6,698 nucleotides of DNA from positions 1-6,698 of the forward strand of contig CAMAIG010000088.1 of assembly GCA_945835085.1 (NCBI GenBank). The letters run 5' to 3'. Source of the stretch: an uncultured Ruminococcus sp. Its GTDB lineage: Bacteria > Bacillota > Clostridia > Oscillospirales > Ruminococcaceae. Below are positions 1 through 6,641 of this stretch, piece after piece. Each line of letters starts with the position of its first letter. Position 1 is the first letter of the stretch. The notes beneath the pieces were generated by a model, which did no database searches, was not told where the DNA came from, and worked only from the letters and a program-made list of their open reading frames with translations. Both the position numbers and the translations under genes were made by a program.

Positions 1-12
1 GACAGCATTTCG

Positions 13-43
13 AGGGGAGGCGAACACGACCGCCTCCCCTTTT
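13..43 (+). terminator. Intrinsic terminator of an upstream gene
   Basis: A 10-bp perfect stem (13-22 with 31-40, AGGGGAGGCG against CGCCTCCCCT) closes an 8-base loop and is followed by TTTT. There is no A-run on the left side, so it should act on plus-strand transcripts, ending a gene that lies off the left edge. No coding sequence can be supported in bases 1-12. Confidence 0.8.
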
Positions 44-68
44 AACTTATCCCCATAAAACTTACTTT

Positions 69-95
69 CAAAAACGTGCCGGTGGCACGTTTTTG
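69..95. terminator. Perfect palindromic hairpin, probable bidirectional terminator
   Basis: Bases 69-80 pair perfectly with 84-95 (12 bp) around a GGT loop. The arms begin with an A5 run and end with a T5 run, so either strand reads as GC-rich stem plus U-tract. It sits between the rightward terminator at 13-43 and the convergent ddh gene and could stop transcription from both sides. It may be the more effective stop for ddh, because the hairpin nearer that gene has a poor U-tract. Confidence 0.65.
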
Positions 96-150
96 ACAAA
101 GCAACTGTTATAAAGGTTTCGGCACAATATATCTTTTAATTGTTCAACAT

Positions 151-186
151 AAAGACCGCCATAGCCTAAAGCCATGACGGTCTTTT
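151..186 (-). terminator. Hairpin downstream of ddh, probable terminator
   Basis: AAAGACCG (151-158) pairs with CGGTCTTT (178-185). The stem continues past a C/A mismatch through 160-162 with 174-176 and a short inner GC pairing to a loop near 166-170. It lies about 22 bases beyond the ddh stop codon. On the minus strand the tail after the stem is only UUUAUGUU, so termination may be partial or the hairpin may stabilise the mRNA end. A plus-strand role is also possible, since the stem is followed by TTTTAA there. Confidence 0.6.
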
Positions 187-207
187 AACATCATATTTAT
201 TCCGAAA

Positions 208-1194
208 TCAGAGCATATGCGCTCTCAGCTCATCGCCGCTCTGTCTGCAAAGATAAGCGGGAGGAATGTCGAAGATGGTCTTGCAGCCGCAGGCACCTTC
301 CTTGTTGAGCCTGTAAGCAGCCCTTGCGAAAGCAATAATAACGCTTGAAGTAAATTCGGGATTGGAATCAAGCTTCAGGCTGAACTCAATAACATGGTTA
401 TTGGAGCTGTTCTCGCCGGTCTTTCCCGTGCGGATAACAAAGCCGCCGTGAGGGATACCGCTGTGATCTCTTAAAAGCTCCTCCTCGGTAATAAAATGAA
501 CCGTGGTGTCATAATCCGCAAAATAGTTGGGCATTTCCTTGATATCCTTCTCTATCTGAGCAAGATCTGCACCCTCCTCGGGAACAACGAAGCACTCTCT
601 TGTGTGCTTCTCACGGGTAGTAAGCACGGGATTTTCGCCGTTTCTTACTCTCTCAAGAGCGCTTTCAACGGGAATAGTGTACTGCTTGCCGTTCTTAACG
701 CCCTTAACACGTCTGATAGCGTCGGAATGACCCTGGCTCACGCCCTTGCCCCAGAAGGTGTAGTCGCTGCCCTCGGGAAGAACAGCATTGCCGTACATTC
801 TCATAAGTGAGAAAAGACCGGGGTCCCAGCCGATGGAAATGATGCCCACCTTGCCGGAAGCCTTGGCAGCCTTGTCAACATTCTCAAAATGCTGAGGTAT
901 CTTAGCATGAGTATCGAAGCTGTCGATAACGTTGAAATACTTAGCAAATTCGGGAGTCTGTACGGGAAGGTCATTAGCGCTGCCGCCGCATAGGATAAGC
1001 ACGTCGATCTCGGAAGCGTGAGCGGGAGCGTCATTTACGGAATAAACGGGAACGCCCTCGGTCATTATCTTAACGGAAGCGGGGTCACGTCGGGTAAAAA
1101 CAGCAGCAAGGGTCATATCGTCATTCTGGCGGACAGCGTATTCAACGCCCTTTCCCAGGTTGCCGTATCCTAAAATACCAATACGGATAGTCAT
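208..1194 (-). CDS. ddh: meso-diaminopimelate D-dehydrogenase
   Basis: This 328-residue cytosolic enzyme is predicted to make meso-diaminopimelate in one NADPH-dependent reductive amination of L-tetrahydrodipicolinate, feeding lysine and peptidoglycan synthesis and bypassing the acylated intermediates. An N-terminal Rossmann motif GYGNLG spans residues 9-14, with TRRDP at 34-38 placed to contact the NADP phosphate. Further family signatures are LCGGSAND (68-75), DSFDTH (91-96), GWDPG (122-126), FWGKGVSQGHSD (147-158), PHGG (248-251) and the C-terminal LKLDSNPEF (273-281). From memory it matches Corynebacterium glutamicum Ddh (about 320 residues) almost end to end. The ATG start has AGGAG (1206-1210) 11 bases upstream and gives the expected N-terminus. 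The gene stands alone, with its own promoter at 1282-1310 and hairpins behind it. No key motif appears broken. Confidence 0.96.
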   Translation of the reverse strand: MTIRIGILGYGNLGKGVEYAVRQNDDMTLAAVFTRRDPASVKIMTEGVPVYSVNDAPAHASEIDVLILCGGSANDLPVQTPEFAKYFNVIDSFDTHAKIPQHFENVDKAAKASGKVGIISIGWDPGLFSLMRMYGNAVLPEGSDYTFWGKGVSQGHSDAIRRVKGVKNGKQYTIPVESALERVRNGENPVLTTREKHTRECFVVPEEGADLAQIEKDIKEMPNYFADYDTTVHFITEEELLRDHSGIPHGGFVIRTGKTGENSSNNHVIEFSLKLDSNPEFTSSVIIAFARAAYRLNKEGACGCKTIFDIPPAYLCRQSGDELRAHML

Positions 1195-1224
1195 AATAGC
1201 TCAATCTCCTGTTCTATAATTTAC

Positions 1225-1264
1225 GCAGGGTCCGAAAAATGCAAGTCGGACAGTTTTATCCTGC
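1225..1264 (-). promoter_or_regulatory. Foldable structure in the ddh leader
   Basis: In the roughly 80-base ddh leader, GTCCGA (1246-1251 on the minus strand) pairs with TCGGAC (1230-1235) around a 10-base loop. Directly outside it GCAGG (1260-1264) pairs with CCTGC (1225-1229), leaving an 8-base bulge (1252-1259) on the 5' arm. The fold ends about 15 bases before the AGGAG site and leaves it free. No T-run follows, so it is not a terminator. It could be an mRNA-stabilising stem or a binding site. It is far too short for a lysine riboswitch, and its role is unknown. Confidence 0.45.
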
Positions 1265-1281
1265 AAATATCGCATAAAAAT

Positions 1282-1310
1282 ATGATATCAAAAAATTTAT
1301 AAAATGTCAA
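1282..1310 (-). promoter_or_regulatory. Sigma-A promoter of ddh (extended -10)
   Basis: On the minus strand a perfect TTGACA -35 (1305-1310) is separated by 17 bases from TATCAT (1282-1287). The spacer ends in TGA, making an extended -10 (TGnTATCAT), and its middle is AT-rich. The predicted start is near 1275, leaving a leader of about 80 bases. It lies just beyond the T-run of the terminator of the next minus-strand gene, so ddh should be an independent transcript. Confidence 0.85.
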
Positions 1311-1332
1311 TAGTTTCAGAGCAAAATATTGC

Positions 1333-1385
1333 AAAAAAAAAGAGCTGCTGCAACTGCCCGAATACGGGCATTATGCAACAGCTCT
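1333..1385 (-). terminator. Strong intrinsic terminator of the 1401-1949 gene
   Basis: On the minus strand the outer stem AGAGCTG (1341-1347)/CAGCTCT (1379-1385) continues across a mismatch through 1349-1352/1374-1377. After a small internal loop it resumes as TGCCCG/CGGGCA (1355-1360/1365-1370) with a 4-base loop. The minus-strand 3' side runs into eight U residues (A-run 1333-1340). It begins 15 bases after the stop codon of the upstream membrane-protein gene and insulates ddh. Confidence 0.9.
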
Positions 1386-1400
1386 CTGAATTTGCTGCAA

Positions 1401-1949
1401 TCAATCGGCACTATTCTCCTCCGCAGGACGTATCCTTGTGCGCTTGAATTCCATTTTCAGCTGACGGGGAAGGAAAAGCTCCATGCCGTCAAGTATCTTT
1501 TCCGAGGGAGTGAAGATAATTCTCACATTATCGCCGCTTTTGTGCTTGAAATCCAGGAAATATTCCCCCTTGCCCGTGCCGTCGGAAGCAAGGACCGTGG
1601 TAACGCCGTCGGCAGCCTCGGGAGCATTTTCGAGAAGCCCGAAAGCCGTAGCCTCCTGTAAAACAGCGGTAACAAGGCGCTTTCTCTTTCTCTTGCCGAT
1701 GACCTTGTCCACATCAAGCTCGCCGTTTGAAACGATATACTCATATTCGCAGCCGATGCCCGTCAGAAGATAATAAGCTCCGTAAACCACAAGACCCGCA
1801 GGCACAAGGCTGATAGGAGGAATAATGCAAAGCATGAAAAATGCCGAAAGAAGCAGAGCGCCCAGGCAGATCAGCACCTTTTTGACATTATCTCCCCCTG
1901 TTGCCTGCTTTTCCACAAGATATTCCGCATAAAAATCGCTGTTAACCAT
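1401..1949 (-). CDS. Two-helix membrane protein of unknown function
   Basis: I cannot assign a function. The 182-residue product has a short charged N-terminus beginning MVNSDFYAEYL, two hydrophobic helices (about residues 22-43 and 47-66) joined by a PP-containing turn, then CEYEYIV (67-73), a basic KRKRKR cluster (86-91) and a soluble domain rich in predicted beta strands, including FKHKSGDNVRI (134-144). By the positive-inside rule both ends should face the cytoplasm. The YEYIV...GELD...KRKRKR pattern recalls small Clostridia membrane proteins annotated as DUF6106, from memory and unverified. An ATG at 1970 would add seven residues, but the Shine-Dalgarno match GAAAGGTGATC (1958-1968) overlaps that ATG and lies correctly for the ATG at 1949, and the predicted transcript begins only about 9 bases before 1970. 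The gene is monocistronic with its own promoter and terminator. Confidence 0.85.
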   Translation of the reverse strand: MVNSDFYAEYLVEKQATGGDNVKKVLICLGALLLSAFFMLCIIPPISLVPAGLVVYGAYYLLTGIGCEYEYIVSNGELDVDKVIGKRKRKRLVTAVLQEATAFGLLENAPEAADGVTTVLASDGTGKGEYFLDFKHKSGDNVRIIFTPSEKILDGMELFLPRQLKMEFKRTRIRPAEENSAD

Positions 1950-1985
1950 AAAAATAAGATCACCTTTCATAGAATACTATACATC

Positions 1986-2014
1986 ATTATAACACAAAAA
2001 AAGAAAATATTCAA
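1986..2014 (-). promoter_or_regulatory. Promoter of the 1401-1949 membrane protein gene
   Basis: On the minus strand, TATAAT (1986-1991) is preceded by TGT, making an extended -10. TTGAAT (2009-2014) lies 17 bases upstream as a partial -35. The predicted start near 1979 gives a leader of about 30 bases to the ATG at 1949. Its -35 lies only 10 bases from the -35 of the divergent pheS promoter. Confidence 0.75.
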
Positions 2015-2024
2015 GAAAAAATGC

Positions 2025-2053
2025 TTGCAATTTCGGAAAAAGTTGTGTATAAT
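2025..2053 (+). promoter_or_regulatory. Sigma-A promoter of the pheS-pheT operon
   Basis: TTGCAA (2025-2030) and a perfect TATAAT (2048-2053) are separated by exactly 17 bases. The predicted start is near 2060, giving a leader of more than 300 bases before pheS that contains the T-box. No operator-like palindrome is evident, so control is probably by transcription attenuation. Confidence 0.85.
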
Positions 2054-2059
2054 AGAAGG

Positions 2060-2351
2060 GTAAATAAAATATCTGTACACAAACACCTTGACCGGACACA
2101 GTAAGCAGTCTGCATCAGAGCATGAAAAGAGAAGGAAGCCCCGGGCTGAAAGCTTCCCCTTGCCGCAAGCTGCCGAAATTCCCCCGTGAGTGGCTGTCCT
2201 GAAAAAAAGTAGGGGCAGACGCAGAAGCTGCGTTAAAGCAGAGAGAATGACGGTTCTCACAGAGGGTATATCCCTCAGATTTGTACGGGTGGTTGCAGAG
2301 ATATTTTATCCTGTCCTGTATCGGCAAAATAAGCTGAGCGGGATTTTTTTA
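2060..2351 (+). promoter_or_regulatory. T-box leader, apparent tRNA-Phe specificity
   Basis: This untranslated leader should sense uncharged tRNA-Phe and control read-through into pheS. Stem I elements visible in order are a base pairing GGACA/TGTCC (2094-2098/2195-2199), the AGTA strand of the specifier-loop E motif (2100-2103), GCAG/CTGC (2105-2108/2170-2173), a CAGAG element (2116-2120), and a distal hairpin GGAAGC/GCTTCC (2134-2139/2152-2157) whose loop ends in GCTGAAA. The 3' strand of the specifier loop reads GAA-A-TTC (2175-2181), so the specifier codon is TTC, phenylalanine. Smaller hairpins follow at 2220-2232, 2243-2258 and 2262-2276, the last a likely stem III. The T-box core is GGGTGGTTGC (2287-2296); its TGGT can pair with the ACCA end of tRNA-Phe. 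The core differs from the textbook AGGGTGGNACCGCG after TGGT. Paralogous T-boxes sense other tRNAs, but the pheS context supports Phe. Confidence 0.9.
2308..2350 (+). terminator. T-box attenuator terminator
   Basis: ATCCTGT (2308-2314) pairs with GCGGGAT (2338-2344) using two G-U pairs, with CGGC/GCTG (2322-2325/2333-2336) inside, followed by T7 (2344-2350). The competing antiterminator pairs ACGGG (2285-2289) with CCTGT (2315-2319) and CAG (2296-2298) with CTG (2311-2313), leaving the TGGT bulge free for the tRNA acceptor end. Because 2308-2319 is shared, the two folds exclude each other. The stem is imperfect, so termination may be leaky. Confidence 0.75.
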
Positions 2352-2376
2352 TTATCTAAGGAAAGGAAAATAGCAG

Positions 2377-3396
2377 ATGAAAGAACAGTTAGAAAAAATT
2401 CTGGCAGCAGCAAAGAGCGAGCTTGAAGGCTGCTGCGACCTTAAAGCAATGGAAGAGCTGAGAGTAAAATTCCTTGGCAAAAAGGGCGAGCTTACGGGAA
2501 TACTCAAGCAGATGGGAGGACTTTCCGCCGAGGAAAGACCCGTTATCGGACAGCTTGCAAACAAGGTGCGCTCTGATATCGAAGCCACACTAACCGCAAA
2601 GGCAGAGGCGCTCAAATCAGCCGCAGCCGAGAAGAAAATGAAGGAAGAAACCATCGACGTAACACTCCCCGGAAAAGCACCTCAGCCCGGAAGACTGCAC
2701 CCCCTCACCGCAACACTTGAAGAGGTAAAGGAAATATTTCTCGGCATGGGCTTTGATATAGTAGACGGACCCGAGGTAGAAACCGACCACTACTGCTTCG
2801 AAGCGCTTAATATGCCAAAGCACCACCCCGCAAGAGATACCCAGGACACCTTCTATGTAAATGACAACGTAGTCCTGAGAACACAGACCTCCTCCGTCCA
2901 GATAAGAACAATGGAGCAGAGAAAGCCTCCCATCAGAATTATCTCTCCGGGAAGAGTTTACCGTTCCGATGCTGTTGATGCAACACATTCTCCCCTTTTC
3001 CATCAGATAGAGGGACTTGTTATCGACAAGGGCATCACCCTCGGAGATCTTTACGGCACCCTTGATCTTCTCATGAAGAAGCTTTACGGCGCAGATGCAA
3101 AGATACGTCTTCGTCCTCATCATTTCCCCTATACAGAGCCTTCCGCAGAGGTAGACCTCATGTGCTTCAACTGCGGCGGAAAGGGCTGCTCCATGTGCAA
3201 GAACGAGGGCTATGTTGAGCTTCTTGGCTCGGGCATGGTACACCCCGAGGTACTCAGGGGCTGCGGAATAGACCCCGAGGTATACAGCGGCTTTGCATTC
3301 GGAATAGGACTTGAGCGTATCACCATGGGACGCTATCACATCAACGATATGCGCCTGCTTTACGAGAATGATATGAGATTTTTAGGTCAGTTCTGA
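2377..3396 (+). CDS. pheS: Phenylalanyl-tRNA synthetase alpha subunit
   Basis: PheS is the catalytic subunit of the cytosolic alpha2beta2 class II enzyme that attaches phenylalanine to tRNA-Phe. The 339-residue length is normal for the family. A helical N-terminal region (about 1-90) forms the tRNA-contacting coiled coil. The catalytic core begins near 107 and shows [11 protein letters not shown] (125-135), [12 protein letters not shown] (149-160), the motif 2 strand-loop-strand [18 protein letters not shown] (189-206) with FHQIEGL (208-214), [11 protein letters not shown] (250-260) and the motif 3 ATP-binding segment [10 protein letters not shown] (308-317). A CxxCGGKGCxxC insert (Cys263, 266, 271, 274) is a possible zinc knuckle and is usual in Firmicutes PheS. 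The ATG is preceded by AAGGAAAGGA (2358-2367), 9 bases away. It is first in the T-box-controlled operon, and only 4 bases separate its stop from the next ATG. Confidence 0.98.
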   Translation: MKEQLEKILAAAKSELEGCCDLKAMEELRVKFLGKKGELTGILKQMGGLSAEERPVIGQLANKVRSDIEATLTAKAEALKSAAAEKKMKEETIDVTLPGKAPQPGRLHPLTATLEEVKEIFLGMGFDIVDGPEVETDHYCFEALNMPKHHPARDTQDTFYVNDNVVLRTQTSSVQIRTMEQRKPPIRIISPGRVYRSDAVDATHSPLFHQIEGLVIDKGITLGDLYGTLDLLMKKLYGADAKIRLRPHHFPYTEPSAEVDLMCFNCGGKGCSMCKNEGYVELLGSGMVHPEVLRGCGIDPEVYSGFAFGIGLERITMGRYHINDMRLLYENDMRFLGQF

Positions 3397-3400
3397 TAAT

Positions 3401-4021
3401 ATGGGAACTGTCCATAAGAATGATCTTTTTCTGCTTTATAAAAAGTGCTTTAAGAAAAAGCAGCGGTTATGGAATGTGCTGAGCATAGCATACACCCTTA
3501 TTCTGATACCGCTGATAAAAGCCCTTGACGGAACGGATTACAGCACCCTATGGAGGATAATTTCCATAACAGCGGCTGTACTGCTTTATGCAATGAACTT
3601 TTCCCAGAGCAGGAAGATGAAAAAGCAGCTTGAAGCAATATCCGACAACACTGCCGAAAAGATATCCGCAGAGCTTGAAAGCAGCGAGAAATTCAGATGC
3701 TTTGCATTTACATCTGAATACATTTTCTCAACCGAAGGACTGATTCTTCCCTATTATGAGATAGAAGAGATCATCACAAACACATATGTGGGTTCCCCTT
3801 CCGCTACTAACATCCTTTTTAAAACGAGAAGCTTCGGAAATCTCCGTATTCCCGTGGGGCTGGGATATATGAACGAAAGCTTTTATAATATGCTTTCTCA
3901 AAGGTGTCCCAATGCGGAAATTTTATTCCGTGTGAATTATCAGAAAGCGGATATGGAGGAATATTTCAATACCGTCAGAGCAGAAAGCATTACAGTTATC
4001 AGAAAAAAAAAAGGAGGATAA
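3401..4021 (+). CDS. Unrecognised two-helix membrane protein between pheS and pheT
   Basis: I do not recognise this 206-residue protein. A basic N-terminal segment (1-22) precedes two predicted membrane helices (about 23-40 and 50-67). A basic, polar linker (68-92) leads to a soluble domain from about 95 to 195 rich in alternating beta pattern, including YYEIEEI (118-124), ILFKTRSFGNLRI (138-150) and a helix near 158-168. The shape suggests a cytoplasmic PH-like or YcxB-like domain tethered to the membrane; this is inference. The ATG is the first possible start in frame, since a TAG stop lies at 3383, and it follows the pheS stop by 4 bases with only a weak AGG 14 bases upstream, so translation is probably coupled to pheS. 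Its end carries ten consecutive A residues (4003-4012) and the Shine-Dalgarno of pheT, so all three genes form one operon. Confidence 0.88.
   Translation: MGTVHKNDLFLLYKKCFKKKQRLWNVLSIAYTLILIPLIKALDGTDYSTLWRIISITAAVLLYAMNFSQSRKMKKQLEAISDNTAEKISAELESSEKFRCFAFTSEYIFSTEGLILPYYEIEEIITNTYVGSPSATNILFKTRSFGNLRIPVGLGYMNESFYNMLSQRCPNAEILFRVNYQKADMEEYFNTVRAESITVIRKKKGG
4011..4017 (+). promoter_or_regulatory. Ribosome binding site of pheT inside the preceding gene
   Basis: AAGGAGG is a near-perfect anti-Shine-Dalgarno match located 10 bases before the pheT ATG (4028). It encodes the last Lys-Gly-Gly codons of the membrane protein. It fixes the pheT start and implies strong, independent initiation despite the weak site of the gene before it. 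Confidence 0.85.
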
Positions 4022-4027
4022 ATATAA

Positions 4028-6445
4028 ATGGATCTTTCAATGAGATGGCTCTCCGATTATGTAGACATCGGAGAAATGACAATAAAAGACTACTGTGCAG
4101 GGCTGACAATGAGCGGCTCCAAGGTAGAAAGATATGATACCGAGGGAAGCGAGATCTCCCGGGTAGTAGTGGGCAAGATACTTGATGTAAAGCCCCACGA
4201 GGATTCCGACCACCTTGTAGTGTGTCAGGTAGACGTAGGTGAGGCAGAGCCTGTGCAGATAGTAACAGGCGCTCCCAATATCAGAGAAAACAACATCGGG
4301 GATCTTGTACCCGCAGCCCTTGACGGCTCAACACTTCCCGGGGGCGTGAAGATAAAGAAGGGCAAGCTCAGAGGAGTAGCGTCCAACGGAATGCTCTGCT
4401 CCCTTGGAGAGCTGGGACTTACCACCCATGATTTCCCCTATGCCATAGCCGACGGCATCTTTATCCTTGACCCCGCAGACTGCGGCAAGGCGCTTACTCC
4501 CGGCATGGATATAAAGGAAGCCATCGGACTTAACGATACCACCGTAGAGTTCGAGATAACCTCCAACCGTCCTGACTGTATGTCCGTCCTTGGACTTGCA
4601 AGAGAAACAGCCGCAACCTTCGACCTTCCCCTTAATATCAAGGAGCCTGCATTTAAGGGAATAGGCGGCGATATCAACGATATCCTGAAAGTTGAGATAC
4701 AGAATAAGGAGCTTTGCTCACGCTATATCGCAGGCGTTGTAAAGAATGTTAAAATAGGACCCTCTCCTCTCTGGATGAGAGAAAGACTTCGTGCAAGCGG
4801 AGTGCGCCCCATCAACAATTTCGTTGATATCACAAACTATGTAATGCTTGAATACGGCCACCCCATGCACGCATTTGATATCCGCTATATAAACGGCAAT
4901 TCCATCAATATCAGAAGCGCCTCCGAGGGCGAGAAGATAACCACCCTTGACGGCGTAGAGAGAACTCTCACCGATAAAATGCTCGTTATCGCAGATGCCG
5001 AAAAGCCCGTGGCAGTAGCAGGCGTAATGGGCGGCGAGTACAGCGGAATAATGGACGATACCGTGGACGTAGTTTTCGAAGCAGCCTGCTTTGACGGTGC
5101 AAGCGTAAGAACCACCGCAAAGGCTCTCGGAATGAGAACAGACGCCTCCGCACGCTTTGAAAAGGGACTTGACCCCAGAATGTGCAAGCCCGCAATACTT
5201 CGTGCCTTTGAGCTTGTAGAGGAGCTTGGCTGCGGCGAGGTCGTAAGCAATATTATCGACTGCTCAAACGGCGTAGATACTCAGAAGACCGCACCCTTTG
5301 ATGCAAAGTGGATAAACGATTTCCTTGGCACAGACATCTCCGAGGAGGATATGATAAAGTACCTTGCAAAGCTTGAAATAACCGTCAAGGACGGCATTGC
5401 CTATGCACCTCCTTACAGAATAGATATCGAGTATAAGAACGATATTGCCGAGGAAGTGGCAAGACTTTACGGCTATAACAATATCCCCCAGACCATAATC
5501 AGGGGAGTAGCCAGCGGCGAGCTTACACCCGCACAGAAGTTCACCCGCAAGGTAATGAACACCGCCTGTGCCCTGGGAGCAAATGAGATAACCACCTTCT
5601 CCTTTATCTCACCCAAGTATTTTGATAAGATAAGGCTGCCCGAGGACAGCGCACTCAGAAACACCGTAGTTATCACAAATCCTCTTGGTGAGGATACCTC
5701 CGTAATGAGAACCACCCTTCTCCCCTCCATGTGTGAGGTACTTGCAAGGAACTATAACAGCAGAAATGCCGAAGCGTGCCTGTTTGAACTGGGCAATGAA
5801 TATCTTCCTAAGGGCGGGGAGCTTCCCGAGGAGCCTGCAAGGCTCTGCATCGGAATGTACGGCGACAATTATGATTTTTACAGCCTCAAGGGAATAGTAG
5901 AAAAGCTTCTTGATGTTCTTGGCATCACAGGAGTAAGCTATGAGCCCTGCAAGGGTGTTTCCGATAATTTCGGCGAAGCACCTGCATTCCACCCGGGAAG
6001 ATGTGCCGAGGTATATGCAAGTGGCAAGGCGCTTGGAATATTCGGAGAGCTTCACCCCGAAACCGCCGAAAACTATGGCATCGGCACAAAGGTGTATGCA
6101 GCAAAGCTTGACCTTCCCGAAATGATGGAGCAGTGCGCACCAAAGACATATAAGCCCCTGCCAAAGTACCCCGCAAGCACAAGAGATCTTGCAGTAGTAT
6201 GTGACGACAGCATACCCGTGGCACATCTTGAAAAGGCGATCACCGAGGGTGTAGGAAAGATACTTGAAAACATCAAGCTCTTTGACGTATATAAGGGCAA
6301 GCAGATAGCAGATGGCAAGAAGTCCGTGGCATTCAGCATAGTAATGCGTTCACATGAAGGCACACTGACCGACGAGCAGGCAGACGCAGCAGTAAAGAAA
6401 GCGCTCAAAAAGCTTGCAGAGCTTGGCGCAGAAATACGTTCATAA
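4028..6445 (+). CDS. pheT: Phenylalanyl-tRNA synthetase beta subunit
   Basis: PheT is the large subunit of the cytosolic phenylalanyl-tRNA synthetase; it binds tRNA and hydrolyses mischarged Tyr-tRNA-Phe. The 805 residues are the usual full length. Domains in order are an N-terminal EMAP-like tRNA-binding OB fold (about 40-150, with GAPNIRENN at 81-89 and [11 protein letters not shown] at 121-131), the B3/B4 editing region (about 210-390, with [13 protein letters not shown] at 260-272, GHPMHAFD at 277-284, GVMGGEYSG at 332-340 and [14 protein letters not shown] at 370-383), the B5 domain (about 415-490, with [20 protein letters not shown] at 464-483), a degenerate class II core (about 500-690, with [16 protein letters not shown] at 551-566 and FHPGRCA at 654-660), and the C-terminal FDX-ACB anticodon-binding domain (about 708-803, with [12 protein letters not shown] at 713-724). 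It is last in the operon and in the same reading frame as the preceding gene, separated by that gene's TAA. It shows no disruption. Confidence 0.98.
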   Translation: MDLSMRWLSDYVDIGEMTIKDYCAGLTMSGSKVERYDTEGSEISRVVVGKILDVKPHEDSDHLVVCQVDVGEAEPVQIVTGAPNIRENNIGDLVPAALDGSTLPGGVKIKKGKLRGVASNGMLCSLGELGLTTHDFPYAIADGIFILDPADCGKALTPGMDIKEAIGLNDTTVEFEITSNRPDCMSVLGLARETAATFDLPLNIKEPAFKGIGGDINDILKVEIQNKELCSRYIAGVVKNVKIGPSPLWMRERLRASGVRPINNFVDITNYVMLEYGHPMHAFDIRYINGNSINIRSASEGEKITTLDGVERTLTDKMLVIADAEKPVAVAGVMGGEYSGIMDDTVDVVFEAACFDGASVRTTAKALGMRTDASARFEKGLDPRMCKPAILRAFELVEELGCGEVVSNIIDCSNGVDTQKTAPFDAKWINDFLGTDISEEDMIKYLAKLEITVKDGIAYAPPYRIDIEYKNDIAEEVARLYGYNNIPQTIIRGVASGELTPAQKFTRKVMNTACALGANEITTFSFISPKYFDKIRLPEDSALRNTVVITNPLGEDTSVMRTTLLPSMCEVLARNYNSRNAEACLFELGNEYLPKGGELPEEPARLCIGMYGDNYDFYSLKGIVEKLLDVLGITGVSYEPCKGVSDNFGEAPAFHPGRCAEVYASGKALGIFGELHPETAENYGIGTKVYAAKLDLPEMMEQCAPKTYKPLPKYPASTRDLAVVCDDSIPVAHLEKAITEGVGKILENIKLFDVYKGKQIADGKKSVAFSIVMRSHEGTLTDEQADAAVKKALKKLAELGAEIRS

Positions 6446-6456
6446 CTAAAAAAGCT

Positions 6457-6501
6457 AAACAGCACATCACTTGTACAGTCAACAAATGATGTGCTGTTTT
6501 T
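6457..6501 (+). terminator. Terminator of the pheS-pheT operon
   Basis: A 13-bp perfect stem (6457-6469 with 6487-6499) extends past one C/A mismatch by four more pairs (6471-6474 with 6482-6485) to a 7-base loop. It is followed by TTTTTCTTT. It begins 11 bases after the pheT stop. An A-run at 6448-6453 on the left would also give a U-rich tail on the minus strand, so it may work in both directions. Confidence 0.9.
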
Positions 6502-6538
6502 CTTTGCTCAAACAGTGACCGCCGTTTTGTATAGTATT

Positions 6539-6595
6539 GATAAATTGGAATTTAGCGGGGAGCGCCCCGCGGCGAGGTCGCGCTGTTGATTTGTG
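6539..6595. repeat. GC-rich double-hairpin repeat, copy 1
   Basis: This 57-base unit matches copy 2 at 51 of 57 positions. It starts with the AT-rich GATAAATTGGAATTTA and then holds a perfect 6-bp hairpin GCGGGG/CCCCGC (6555-6560/6565-6570, loop AGCG). A second 4-bp hairpin follows (6571-6574/6581-6584) with one G-T pair. The GC-rich centre contrasts with its surroundings and has no T-run, so it does not look like a terminator. It resembles REP-type or small interspersed palindromic repeats. The flanking bases 6502-6538 show nothing recognisable. Confidence 0.8.
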
Positions 6596-6641
6596 CAGTA
6601 AAGTTAATTTGTACCCGCGTCGGTAGATTTTGCTTCAGTGC

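Noticed and set aside
1195..1275. Lysine riboswitch in front of ddh
   Set aside because: The leader is only about 80 bases and forms one bulged stem; the lysine aptamer needs about 170 bases with five helices.
1950..1970. Longer start (ATG at 1970) for the minus-strand membrane protein
   Set aside because: The Shine-Dalgarno sequence overlaps this ATG, and the predicted transcript would leave only about 9 bases before it; the ATG at 1949 fits much better.
1967..2260. Minus-strand open frame of 97 codons upstream of the membrane protein gene
   Set aside because: It covers both divergent promoters and T-box stem I in antisense and has no coding character.
2190..2426. Plus-strand open frame across the leader and the pheS start
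   Set aside because: It runs through T-box structural elements and the attenuator terminator and overlaps pheS in another frame, so it is not a leader peptide.
3163..3198. Four-cysteine insert in PheS as a novel feature
   Set aside because: The CxxCGGKGCxxC segment is, to my recollection, a normal feature of Bacillus and Clostridia PheS.
2617..3339. Minus-strand open frame of 240 codons inside pheS
   Set aside because: It is entirely antisense to clearly functional pheS, has no supporting promoter or ribosome binding site that I can see, and its translation shows no recognisable domain.
5609..6226. Minus-strand open frame of 205 codons inside pheT
   Set aside because: It is antisense to well-conserved PheT domains; its Cys-rich and Tyr-rich composition is typical of a shadow frame.
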